A stretch of 32,610 bases of DNA from Magnetococcales bacterium (GTDB lineage Bacteria > Pseudomonadota > Magnetococcia > Magnetococcales > Magnetaquicoccaceae). Each line of letters begins with the position of its first letter. Position 1 is the stretch's first letter. The notes below the pieces were generated by a model that ran no database searches, was not told the origin of the DNA, and saw only the letters and a list, made by a program, of their open reading frames with translations. This document shows positions 15,170 through 23,082 of the stretch, piece after piece. Position numbers and translations under genes: made by a program. The stretch is taken from NCBI GenBank assembly GCA_015231915.1, contig JADGAR010000041.1, positions 1 to 32,610 of the forward strand. The letters are read 5' to 3'.

Positions 15170-16617
15170 CGGGATCTCCATTTCGGCTGGCTTCGCATTG
15201 GCTGCGCGCTTTTGCCTGCTGGCGCCTCGGCCAGTCGTTTTTGGAGAGCCGTGTCCGTATACGCCTTCAAAATCGCCACGATGGCGATCAGATGATAGGG
15301 CAGGTCGAAATAGGCCATCCCCAGAAAGGCCCCGGCGCTGTAATAGCCGAACAGTCCCACCCAGATCATGCCGGAGAGGTCGCGGACCCAGTGCAATTCC
15401 GGCACGTAGCGGGTGCGCCGGTTCAGCCGGATGATGGTGTACAGCACCGATATGTGCATGCACAGCCAGAGTATGAAGCCGACATATCCCTGCTCGCCGA
15501 GGACTTCGAAGTAGATGCTGTGCGCCGCGTGTTTCATGACGCCTGGGGTGTATTTGTCAAAGGTTTGCTGTTCGAATGCCCCCAATCCCCCCCCCAGGAT
15601 GGGTCGGTCTTCCACGATGAGCAGGGCCACCCGCCAGGCGTGCAGGCGACCGGCCATGGATTTGTCTTGAATGATGTTTGGGGCGGAACTGAAGGTTTCC
15701 ATCATTTGATCGGTCAGATCCTGCTCTATTGCCCCTTTTTTGAAGATGGTCAGATTTTTTTCATTATTCAGATTGGTTTCTTCTTCTTCCATCATGCGCA
15801 TGGTTTCCAAAGAAGATCCGATGACATCGTGCATGCGATTCAACCATTTGGTCGGCATGAAAAAGTAGGAAGAAGTAACGATGGCAACAACTAATACTCC
15901 TGTCATTATTTTTTGTCTTGATTTCATCCAGAAGATCAAGAGCACGACAGAAAGGCCGATAAAGCCCCCTCTGGAATAGCTCCCCAGGATGGCGGCAAGC
16001 GAAAAAACAATCATTAACAGCATAAATATTTTAATGAGATACGACCGGGTGTTGCGCATGAAAAATACAAATAAAGGTGCGTTCACCATCTGGGCCAGGG
16101 CGAATGCATTGTTATCCTCGAAAAAACTCAACGCCGGTCCCATCACGCGATAGTTGCCGCCGGACATGATGGTGAAGAGACCTCCCTTCAAACCGAAAAA
16201 ACCGACCGAAAAGGCAATCACCATCACGATCGAGATGATCTGTCGACGCGTCTGCGTCAGGATGATCGTCGCGAAAATCATGATCTGAATCTTGATGAAA
16301 CGGTCGAGCAATTCCAAAGCCGCAGTGGGACGAAAGGCAAACTGGGAGGTGAAAATCGTCCACACGGCGAACAAGGCCATGAAGAGGATCGGCAACGTCC
16401 ATGGGATCCTGATCTTGACACGGGACGAGAACAGAATCCCGATGATGGTGGCCAGGGCGATGAGCAGATTGAAACGAAAATTATAAGCAAAGCTCCAGGT
16501 CAGCCGGTGAGGGTTCATGTAGCCGATCCAGGCCCACAACATCAATCCGATGAAGGGTCTGGCCACGGCCACCGGCAACATCATCAGCACGAACAGGGTC
16601 AGGGCCAGGTCTCTCAT
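15166..16617 (-). CDS. O-antigen-ligase-like protein, exosortase-A-associated type
   Basis: This 483-residue polytopic membrane protein has about 10-12 hydrophobic segments. The N-terminus (RPFIGLMLWAWIGYMNPHRL followed by WSFAYNF) closely resembles the putative O-glycosylation ligases associated with exosortase A systems, as I remember that family. The Wzy_C/O-antigen-ligase core shows GSYSRGGFIGL and a long periplasmic loop (about residues 255-350) ending in HSIYFEVLGEQGYVGF. Such enzymes transfer a lipid-linked glycan to protein or lipid at the periplasmic face. Neighbours are the matching glycosyltransferase upstream and a methyltransferase downstream, joined by ATGA overlaps. The middle (about 15700-16110) is visibly AT-richer than the surrounding DNA. 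Confidence 0.87.
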   Translation of the reverse strand: MRDLALTLFVLMMLPVAVARPFIGLMLWAWIGYMNPHRLTWSFAYNFRFNLLIALATIIGILFSSRVKIRIPWTLPILFMALFAVWTIFTSQFAFRPTAALELLDRFIKIQIMIFATIILTQTRRQIISIVMVIAFSVGFFGLKGGLFTIMSGGNYRVMGPALSFFEDNNAFALAQMVNAPLFVFFMRNTRSYLIKIFMLLMIVFSLAAILGSYSRGGFIGLSVVLLIFWMKSRQKIMTGVLVVAIVTSSYFFMPTKWLNRMHDVIGSSLETMRMMEEEETNLNNEKNLTIFKKGAIEQDLTDQMMETFSSAPNIIQDKSMAGRLHAWRVALLIVEDRPILGGGLGAFEQQTFDKYTPGVMKHAAHSIYFEVLGEQGYVGFILWLCMHISVLYTIIRLNRRTRYVPELHWVRDLSGMIWVGLFGYYSAGAFLGMAYFDLPYHLIAIVAILKAYTDTALQKRLAEAPAGKSAQPMRSQPKWRSR

Positions 16618-17828
16618 GCGTCAGGATTCCTTGGCGCCGGACAGGCGGCGTCGTACACCTGGCGATAGCCGGCCACGCTCATGCGCCAGTTGCGCGCCTC
16701 GCGCACGAACTGCCCGGCGCGGCGCAGGACCGGTTCCCAGCGGGAGCGATCCTCCAGGAGGGCGACAATCGTATCCGCCAGCGCCCCGGCCCGGCCTGCC
16801 GGGAAAAGAAAACCGGTCTCGCCGTGGGCGATCAGTTCCTGGTGTCCCCCCACGTTCGAGGCCACCACCAGGCGTCCGGCTGCCATCGCTTCCAGGGGTT
16901 TCAAGGGTGTGACCAGCTGGGTCAGCCGCATGGGCAGACGCGGGTAGACCAGCAGATCCGCCAGGGCATAATACCGCGTTGTCAACTCCGGCGGCGCGCG
17001 ACCTGTAAAAAGGACATGGCCGGTCACGCCCATCCTGTCGGCTTGCAGGCGCAGCCGTTCCTCCTCCGGTCCGCCTCCCACCAGGACCAGCCTGGCCCGG
17101 GGACGACGCGCCAGAATCGCAGGCAGGGCATCCAGCAGCAACGACAACCCCTCGTAGGCGTAGAACGAACCGAGATACAGAAGAATCTCCCCGTCGCCCG
17201 GCGTCAGACCGGGCAACGGCGCGGGAGGCGGTGGCCGGAACCGTTCGGCATCCACCGCGTTGGGCACGATGGTGATCTTGTCCGCCGGGATGCCCCTGTC
17301 GGTCAAATCGCGGCGCAGCCCTTCGCAGATGACGGTCACCGCCCTGGCCCGCCGCGCCACCAGGGTCTCCAGGGCGCGGGTCAGACGGTAGCGCGCTCCC
17401 CATGCCCGTCCCGTGCCATGACTGGCTGCGGCGTCTTCCCAGAAGGCACGGATTTCATACACCACCGGAATCCCCAGCCGTCGGCCCGCCCGCAGGGCCG
17501 CCAGGCCGTTGAGGACCGGCGAGTGGGCGTGCAGCAGATCGGGCCGGTACGCCTCGGCCAGCTCCAGAATCCGTTTTTCCAGGGCCGTGACCACCGCCGA
17601 CTGCCTGAGGATCGGCAGCCGGGCAGCCAGTGTCCGTTCCGGCGCGGTGCGGTGAAAAAGCCATTCGCCTTCCTGGTCCGCCATGCTGGTGGCAAAGGGG
17701 TGCTTGGGGCCGGTCATTGGAATCGGCTCCCAGCCGAACTCCCGCTGCTGCCGCAAAATGGCCAGGGTACGAAAGACATAGCCACTTTGCAGGGGGGCGG
17801 AATGGTCGAGAATATGCAGGATGCGCAT
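16614..17828 (-). CDS. Group 4 glycosyltransferase, exosortase-A-associated type
   Basis: This 404-residue GT-B glycosyltransferase begins MRILHILDHSAPLQSGYVFR, the characteristic start of the exosortase/PEP-CTERM-associated glycosyltransferases; this fixes the start although the ribosome site (AAAGAAA) is weak and a longer frame to 17900 exists. The N-terminal half contains LLHAHSPVLNGLAAL. The donor-binding half has IVPNAVDAERF, LYLGSFYAYEGLSLLLDAL and PLEAMAAGRLVVASNVGGHQ, with a Glu-rich nucleotide-sugar site. It probably adds a sugar to a lipid-linked intermediate on the cytoplasmic face. It is the first gene of the four-gene operon and diverges from the radical SAM gene. Confidence 0.89.
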   Translation of the reverse strand: MRILHILDHSAPLQSGYVFRTLAILRQQREFGWEPIPMTGPKHPFATSMADQEGEWLFHRTAPERTLAARLPILRQSAVVTALEKRILELAEAYRPDLLHAHSPVLNGLAALRAGRRLGIPVVYEIRAFWEDAAASHGTGRAWGARYRLTRALETLVARRARAVTVICEGLRRDLTDRGIPADKITIVPNAVDAERFRPPPPAPLPGLTPGDGEILLYLGSFYAYEGLSLLLDALPAILARRPRARLVLVGGGPEEERLRLQADRMGVTGHVLFTGRAPPELTTRYYALADLLVYPRLPMRLTQLVTPLKPLEAMAAGRLVVASNVGGHQELIAHGETGFLFPAGRAGALADTIVALLEDRSRWEPVLRRAGQFVREARNWRMSVAGYRQVYDAACPAPRNPDA

Positions 17829-17920
17829 GGCCGTTTCTTTGCTGTCGGCAATCGGTTGGCGGTAGCGCATAGTGTCGTTCCCCCGCAGCGTCTCTGTCAA
17901 TGCCGGGGACGCCGCTTCCC

Positions 17921-17949
17921 TTGTCGGGAGCGAAAATTCGGATTAACCT
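17921..17949 (+). promoter_or_regulatory. Candidate promoter of the radical SAM gene
   Basis: TTGTCG at 17921-17926 and TAACCT at 17944-17949 are separated by 17 bases in the 175-bp divergent gap between the glycosyltransferase and radical SAM genes. The -10 match is modest. I see no clear counterpart for the minus-strand operon in the same gap. Confidence 0.38.
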
Positions 17950-18003
17950 GCTTGCGTCGAAAGCGCGCCTCGTCTCCATCCCTCCCTTGCAAAAGTGAAG
18001 ACC

Positions 18004-19044
18004 ATGCCCCTCATCCCCCGTTCCCTGCGGCGTTATCTCATCGGAGATTCCACGAGTGTGCTCAATCTGCTGCGTCGCAGCCCGCGGCTCTTCTTTCTCT
18101 CCTCCATCAATATCTATCCCACCAACATCTGCAACTACGACTGCATGATGTGCGAAAGCGCCAAGTCCATCCTCCGGGAGAAAAACCGGATGGATTTCGC
18201 CCTGATGCAAAAGATTCTCCGGGAGTGCGGCGCCCTGACGCACAAGCCGGTGCTCCATTTCGCCGGCCATGGGGAGCCGCTGGTCTACGAGCACATTCGT
18301 CCCTCCATGGAACTGTGTCGGGAACTGGACCTGAAATGGACCATGAATACCAACGGCGACCTGTTGGGACGCCACGCGGAAGAGATCATCGACAACCGCG
18401 CCTACGCCATCAACCTCTCCTTTCATGGCACTTCCGCGACCCATGACCAGGTGGTGAAGATCCCTGGCTCGTACCAACGGGTCATCAAGGGGCTGATGAA
18501 AATCGACGAACTCAAGAAGGCCAGGGGCTTGAAGACCCCCATCATCAGCGTCAACTGCGTCATCAACACCCCCAATCTGGAGCATCTGGAACGCATCGCC
18601 GAAGAGTACACCGCCCTGCCCATCGACCGGCTGAGCTTCCAGCACCTCATTTTCGGCGAACAGGAGCTGGACGATCCGGCCAGCTTCGTCATCCGTGGCC
18701 AAGAGCGCCTCGCCATGTTGACGGAGTTCTGCCGGAAAATGGAGCAGGGGGGGGGCTATCGCATCCCGGTCACCCTGATTCCCAAGATCAAAACCGGGGA
18801 TGTCCAAGGTTACTATACCGACCGCTGCCACCCGTTCGCCAAATCCTGCCTCAACCCCTGGCTGTCGGTGCGGGTCCATTACAACGGGGACGTGGAGGTG
18901 TGCAAGCAGATCCTCGGCAACGTGCGTGATCACACCCTGCGGGAGGTCATCAACAGTGAAAAGGCCAAGGCGTTCCGGCGCATGATCCGGGACGGCGGTT
19001 CCATTCCCGCCTGCTTCCGCTGCTGTCATCGGCACTATTACTGA
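18004..19044 (+). CDS. Radical SAM/SPASM-domain protein
   Basis: This 346-residue enzyme binds a 4Fe-4S cluster through the radical SAM motif CxxxCxxC at Cys43, Cys47 and Cys50 (CNYDCMMC). The SAM-binding GEP-like motif is HGEPLVYE. A C-terminal SPASM-type region supplies further cluster ligands: CHPFAKSCLNPW, DVEVCKQILG and CFRCCHRHYY at the very end. SPASM proteins modify peptides, but many also occur in sugar and polysaccharide loci. The context of glycosyltransferases favours a glycan or lipid-carrier reaction, although a peptide substrate cannot be excluded. ATG at 18004 is preferred to GTG at 17995. The last seven bases overlap the convergent glycosyltransferase gene. Confidence 0.88.
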   Translation: MPLIPRSLRRYLIGDSTSVLNLLRRSPRLFFLSSINIYPTNICNYDCMMCESAKSILREKNRMDFALMQKILRECGALTHKPVLHFAGHGEPLVYEHIRPSMELCRELDLKWTMNTNGDLLGRHAEEIIDNRAYAINLSFHGTSATHDQVVKIPGSYQRVIKGLMKIDELKKARGLKTPIISVNCVINTPNLEHLERIAEEYTALPIDRLSFQHLIFGEQELDDPASFVIRGQERLAMLTEFCRKMEQGGGYRIPVTLIPKIKTGDVQGYYTDRCHPFAKSCLNPWLSVRVHYNGDVEVCKQILGNVRDHTLREVINSEKAKAFRRMIRDGGSIPACFRCCHRHYY

Positions 19045-20693
19045 TGCCGGCCAATGGTTACCTGAAAGGTCTTGCCAATCAGGGGAATCGAAATGGCCAG
19101 ATCCTGTCTGGTCGGCGGCTTGGCGTGTTTGTACCGATAGACGAGCAGCTTCTGGCCGCGCAGCGCGCTGCGACCGGACTCCACGGGGATGCTTTGCAGC
19201 AGTTCGAAGTCGTCGCCCTTCAGATCGTCGCGCAGCATCTGGTGAATGGGCAGGTTGGCATAGTTCGCCTCCTCCACGACGATGATGTCGATGCCGTACC
19301 GGTCGAAGTGGTTTCTGATCGCCGCCACATCCTGGACATGCACTTCGGTCCAGGCGTTGGCGAAAATGGCCGACGAGTGCAGCAGTTTGTCGCCGCGGAT
19401 CACATGGTGTCGTCTCTCCGGGTCGTTGAGTCGCACATAATAGATGAAATAACCATTATTGACGCCGTCCATGAAGATCATCCCATGGCGCGTATGCTGC
19501 ATCGCCAGGCGCGCCGCCTCCTGATAGCCTCGGGTCGCGGTCGGGGTCTGGGCATGGCTGACCTGGACCTGCCAGAGAATGACCAGCGTCAGCGTCAGCC
19601 AGGTCGCGTTGCGGACCAGGGGATTGTGGCGCAGGTAGTGGCCGGGCAGGGCCGCGAGCAGGGCAAAGGCCGGCACCCAGAAAATGGTGTAACGGTCCAC
19701 CCGGTCACTGCGGATCACGGTGAAGAAAATATAGGTCGTAACGATCAGCAACAGATAAAAAAGCACCCGCCGATCCCGTCGCCACCCCGCCAGCACCACC
19801 CCGACCAGCGCCAACATGAGCACCGGCCAGGTCACCTGAGTCTGCCACAACAGGTCCAGATATTTGCGCAGGTAGACCCAGTCCGTCAGACCCAGCCCGC
19901 GCAGGGCAGGGTCCATCCCCTCGAAAGCCAGGGTGATGTTCAACTTGCCCAGCAACAGCGTGGCGATCCCCAGGGGCAGAACCAGGAGCAGACACAGGAG
20001 CATGGCCCACCAGGTGGCGCGCTGCCGGAACGCAATCCGCGCCTGACCGGTGATCAAGAGCCAGCCAAGAAACCAGATGGCCATGAAAAGGGCAGTCTGC
20101 TTGGTCCAGATGGTCAGGGCGAGGCCGATGGCAGTGGCAAACAGCCATTGCGGTCGTCCGGACTCGGAATAACGCCAGAAAAAATTGGTGGTCAGCAGGC
20201 TCATGGCCAGCACCGGGATTTCCAGCATGGGATACCAGCCCCACTGGGCGATGAAGGGGGTGGAAAAGAGCAGACACGAGGCCAGCAGGGCGGTCGGACG
20301 GTCGAAGGAGCGGCGTATCAGGTCATGCCATGCCACGGCCCCGCACAAGGCCATGGCCAGCACCGCCAGCTTGCCGCTGAAGTCCCGCACCCCGAACCAG
20401 GAGAAAAAAAGCGCCTCGATCAGGGGAAAAAACGGGGGTCTGGACCCCATCAGGCTCAGGGCCGGGTACTGGGCGTAGTACTCCAGGGCATACCGATAGG
20501 CATTTTGTACGAAATCGGCAGAGAGGAGGGCAGGCAGTTCGCGCAGGAAATCGTACAGGAACAGGCCGTCCATCAGGACGCGGTCGGCATCCGGCCAGCC
20601 GACATCCGGGTCGTGCAGTCCCTTGGAGAAGAGCAGCAGGATGATGCCGGCAACCAGCAGCCCGGCCAGGGGAGTGAGGAGTTTGTCTTTCAC
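19038..20693 (-). CDS. GT-C (ArnT/PMT-like) membrane glycosyltransferase
   Basis: This 551-residue protein has an N-terminal membrane helix, an acidic first loop with DPDVGWPDADRVLMDG, then about ten more hydrophobic segments and a soluble C-terminal region from about residue 395. The layout is that of GT39/GT83 enzymes, which use polyprenyl-phosphate sugars on the periplasmic side. The segment SRPPFFPLIEALFFSWFG is typical of the family. It starts with GTG overlapping the stop of the GT2 gene (GTGA). The pair fits a pathway in which the GT2 makes the polyprenyl-phosphate sugar and this protein transfers it. The acceptor is unknown. Confidence 0.85.
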   Translation of the reverse strand: MKDKLLTPLAGLLVAGIILLLFSKGLHDPDVGWPDADRVLMDGLFLYDFLRELPALLSADFVQNAYRYALEYYAQYPALSLMGSRPPFFPLIEALFFSWFGVRDFSGKLAVLAMALCGAVAWHDLIRRSFDRPTALLASCLLFSTPFIAQWGWYPMLEIPVLAMSLLTTNFFWRYSESGRPQWLFATAIGLALTIWTKQTALFMAIWFLGWLLITGQARIAFRQRATWWAMLLCLLLVLPLGIATLLLGKLNITLAFEGMDPALRGLGLTDWVYLRKYLDLLWQTQVTWPVLMLALVGVVLAGWRRDRRVLFYLLLIVTTYIFFTVIRSDRVDRYTIFWVPAFALLAALPGHYLRHNPLVRNATWLTLTLVILWQVQVSHAQTPTATRGYQEAARLAMQHTRHGMIFMDGVNNGYFIYYVRLNDPERRHHVIRGDKLLHSSAIFANAWTEVHVQDVAAIRNHFDRYGIDIIVVEEANYANLPIHQMLRDDLKGDDFELLQSIPVESGRSALRGQKLLVYRYKHAKPPTRQDLAISIPLIGKTFQVTIGRHQ

Positions 20694-21634
20694 GGGCAGC
20701 GCTGATCGGGAGGGGGGTGGCGCAGGTAGTGCAGGCGATGCATTTCGAAACGGATGTGGCGCATGCCGTCCAGGATGATGCCGCAGGTGAGACTGATGGC
20801 AGCCATGAGCATCATCCCGACACAGAGGGAGGCGGTCGGAATGCGGGGGACCAGACCGGTATGAAAGAACGTGATGAAGAGCGGAATGGACAACAGAATC
20901 GAGGTGGTCGCCAGAATGACGGCAATGACGCCAAAAAAGGCGAACGGACGGATCTCCTTGGTGAGCAACAGGATGGTCCGCAAGATCCGCAGACCGTCGC
21001 GTATGGTGTGGAGTTTGCTGATGGAACCGACCGGTCGGGCGAAATAACGGGTGGGAATCTCCTGGCAGGGCAGGCGCAGGTGCAGGGCGTGGATGTTCAG
21101 CTCGGTTTCGATTTCGAAGCCTTCCGAGATGGCGGGAAAGGTCTTGACGAAACGGCGGGAAAAGGCACGATATCCGGAGAGCATGTCCGCGAAACCGTAT
21201 CCGAAGAGCCAGGAGACGACATTGGAAAACAGCCGGTTGCCCAGGCGATGGCCGGGGCGATAGAGGGTCGTCTCTCCGGCATCCTGACGTGCCCCCACCA
21301 CCATGTCGAGCTGGTTGGCGAGCAGTCGTTCCACCAGCAGGGGCGCGCTGTGGGCATCATAGGTGCCGTCGCCGTCCGCCATGACGTAGATGTCGGCTTC
21401 GACATCGGCGAACATCCGGCGCACGACGTTGCCCTTGCCCTGTCTGGGTTCATGTCGTACCTCGGCGCCCGCTTCCCGGGCGTTGGCGGCGGTCTGGTCG
21501 CTGCTGTTGTTGTCATAGACGAAAATGGTGGCGGTGGGCAATGCCTGCCGGAAGTCCGCGACCACCTGGCCAATGGTGGCCGCTTCGTTGTAGCACGGCA
21601 ACAGCACGGCGATTTTCGTGGGTGTCATGCGCAT
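20690..21634 (-). CDS. GT2 glycosyltransferase, polyprenol-phosphate sugar synthase type
   Basis: This 314-residue protein has a GT-A domain beginning KIAVLLPCYNEAATIGQVV, with the nucleotide-sugar/metal motif VMADGDGTYDAH and the downstream SGYRAFSRRFVK. Two C-terminal membrane helices (about residues 225-250 and 268-292) fit the DPM1/GtrB-like group, which charges polyprenyl phosphate with a sugar. The frame is open to an ATG at 21667, but starts at 21634 or 21628 fit the family better; 21634 is chosen tentatively since no strong ribosome site decides. It overlaps the downstream GT-C gene by four bases. It diverges from the ACP operon. Confidence 0.87.
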   Translation of the reverse strand: MRMTPTKIAVLLPCYNEAATIGQVVADFRQALPTATIFVYDNNSSDQTAANAREAGAEVRHEPRQGKGNVVRRMFADVEADIYVMADGDGTYDAHSAPLLVERLLANQLDMVVGARQDAGETTLYRPGHRLGNRLFSNVVSWLFGYGFADMLSGYRAFSRRFVKTFPAISEGFEIETELNIHALHLRLPCQEIPTRYFARPVGSISKLHTIRDGLRILRTILLLTKEIRPFAFFGVIAVILATTSILLSIPLFITFFHTGLVPRIPTASLCVGMMLMAAISLTCGIILDGMRHIRFEMHRLHYLRHPPPDQRCP

Positions 21635-21703
21635 CGTCGCAACCGGATTCTCGAGTGGGGTGAGCATGCTTGAACATGCCGCCTCGAACGTCGCTTGTCA
21701 AGG

Positions 21704-21732
21704 TTGCCGGTTCGACGCGGGTCGTGTAAGAT
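21704..21732 (+). promoter_or_regulatory. Likely promoter of the ACP/MaoC-SDR/FkbH/GNAT operon
   Basis: TTGCCG at 21704-21709 and TAAGAT at 21727-21732 are spaced by exactly 17 bases and lie 46 bases upstream of the ACP start codon. No other good match is seen in the 144-bp divergent gap. This rests on sequence alone. Confidence 0.48.
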
Positions 21733-21778
21733 CGACCAAAAAAGAACGCGAACCGCACTTTTACCAGGCCACGACACC

Positions 21779-22018
21779 ATGCGACCCGATACCGAACAGC
21801 AATTGCGGGAGATCTTCCGCGCCGTTCTGGAACTCGACCCTGCCGAGTCCCCGGACGGAATCCGCAACCTGACCGAACCCCGTTGGAACTCCCTGGCCCA
21901 TGTCACCCTGCTGGCGGCCATCGAGAGCGAATTCGGCCTCTCCCTCTCCATCGAGGAGATGGACCGGGTCACCTCCTTCGCCGCCGCCCGCCTGCTGCTG
22001 GAAGAAAAGGGGTCATGA
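21779..22018 (+). CDS. Acyl carrier protein
   Basis: This 79-residue acidic helical protein has the phosphopantetheine-attachment segment RWNSLAHVTLLAAIESEFG, with Ser38 as the expected attachment site. The usual Asp before this Ser is replaced by Asn, a variation seen in some specialised carrier proteins. It is not the fatty-acid ACP: it lacks the acidic helix II start and is embedded in a specialised operon. Its stop overlaps the MaoC-SDR start by ATGA. It presumably carries the acyl or glyceryl unit processed by the three downstream enzymes. The first in-frame ATG has only a poor ribosome site upstream. Confidence 0.88.
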   Translation: MRPDTEQQLREIFRAVLELDPAESPDGIRNLTEPRWNSLAHVTLLAAIESEFGLSLSIEEMDRVTSFAAARLLLEEKGS

Positions 22019-23082
22019 GCACTGCCGGCTTCGAGGTCCGCGTCACCTACGAGGATGCCCTGCGCTTCGCCGACCTTTCCGGAGACCACAACCCGTTGCA
22101 TACCGATCCCGCCTACGCGGCGGGCACCACCTTCGGGCGTCCCATCCTGCACGGGGCCTTTTCCGCCGCCCTGTTCTCCCGCCTGGCCGGGATGCACCTG
22201 CCCGGACGGGAGTGCCTGCTCCACGGCATGCGGCTGCGCTTCGTCGCCCCGGTCCACCCTCCGGCCACCCTGCGGGTGACCGGCCTGCTGCGGCATGCCA
22301 CCCCGGACGGCGGCGAGGTGGCGGTCACCATCGACGATGCCCAGACCGGCACCCGCTGCGTCGAGGGGAGCTATCAGTTCGGCTATCACCACGCGGCACC
22401 CGTCGAGGATGCCCCTGCCCCGGAGACGACAGGCGCCAATCCGCATGCCCCGGTGGTCCTGGTCACCGGCGGCTCCGGCGGCCTCGGAGCCGCGCTGCTG
22501 ACCCTGTTGGGACCCTCCGGCCTGCCCTGGTCCCGCGCAGGGGACGCCATGGACCCCCTGCCGGATCGACCCGTTGCCGGCATCGTCCATTGCGGCTGGC
22601 CCAAGCCCGACAACCAGCGCCTCATCCAGTTGGCCGCCTCCACCCGCGAGGCGGTCCACCATCACGTCGCCGCGCCCCTGGAGCAGATGATCTCCCTGGC
22701 CGCCACCCTGGCCAAACATGGCCTGCCGGGCGCGCCATTGATCCTGGTCGGCTCCACCATGGCCGATCCGGGCTGGCACCACTACCGCATGCCCCTCTAC
22801 AGCCTGGCCAAGTCCCTGATCCCCACCCTGACCCGCATCCTCGCCCTGGAACTGGGCGCCGGGGGACGCAAGTGCATGAGCCTGATCCTCGACATCATCG
22901 AGGGACCGGGCATGAACGCCGGCATCCATCCGGCCATCCTCCGGAAACACGCTGACCGCTCCCCCTTCGGTCGCCTGATCACCCCAGGCGAGGCCGCCGC
23001 CCAGATTCGCTGGCTGCTGGACAACCCCTCGCTCTTCACCTCCGGGGCCGTGCTCAACCTCTCCGGGGGCATGGTGCCATGA
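22015..23082 (+). CDS. MaoC-like hydratase fused to a short-chain dehydrogenase/reductase
   Basis: This 355-residue protein joins two domains. Residues about 5-125 form a MaoC/(R)-hydratase hotdog with the active-site motif SGDHNPLHTDPAYA (Asp24, Asn26, His29) and FGRPILHG. Residues about 145-355 form an SDR: cofactor loop TGGSGGLG at 151-158, Ser247 in LVGSTMAD, catalytic Tyr262 and Lys266 in YSLAKS, and the C-terminal SGGMVP. The fusion could hydrate or dehydrate and reduce or oxidise the same acyl-ACP, acting on the ACP encoded just upstream. The start overlaps the ACP stop and its stop overlaps the FkbH start (both ATGA). Substrate and direction are inferred from context only. Confidence 0.88.
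   Translation: MSTAGFEVRVTYEDALRFADLSGDHNPLHTDPAYAAGTTFGRPILHGAFSAALFSRLAGMHLPGRECLLHGMRLRFVAPVHPPATLRVTGLLRHATPDGGEVAVTIDDAQTGTRCVEGSYQFGYHHAAPVEDAPAPETTGANPHAPVVLVTGGSGGLGAALLTLLGPSGLPWSRAGDAMDPLPDRPVAGIVHCGWPKPDNQRLIQLAASTREAVHHHVAAPLEQMISLAATLAKHGLPGAPLILVGSTMADPGWHHYRMPLYSLAKSLIPTLTRILALELGAGGRKCMSLILDIIEGPGMNAGIHPAILRKHADRSPFGRLITPGEAAAQIRWLLDNPSLFTSGAVLNLSGGMVP

Noticed and set aside
19044-20705. 553-residue plus-strand open frame opposite the GT-C glycosyltransferase
   Set aside because: The minus strand encodes a coherent membrane glycosyltransferase. The plus frame is Gln/His/Gly-rich and lacks a domain.
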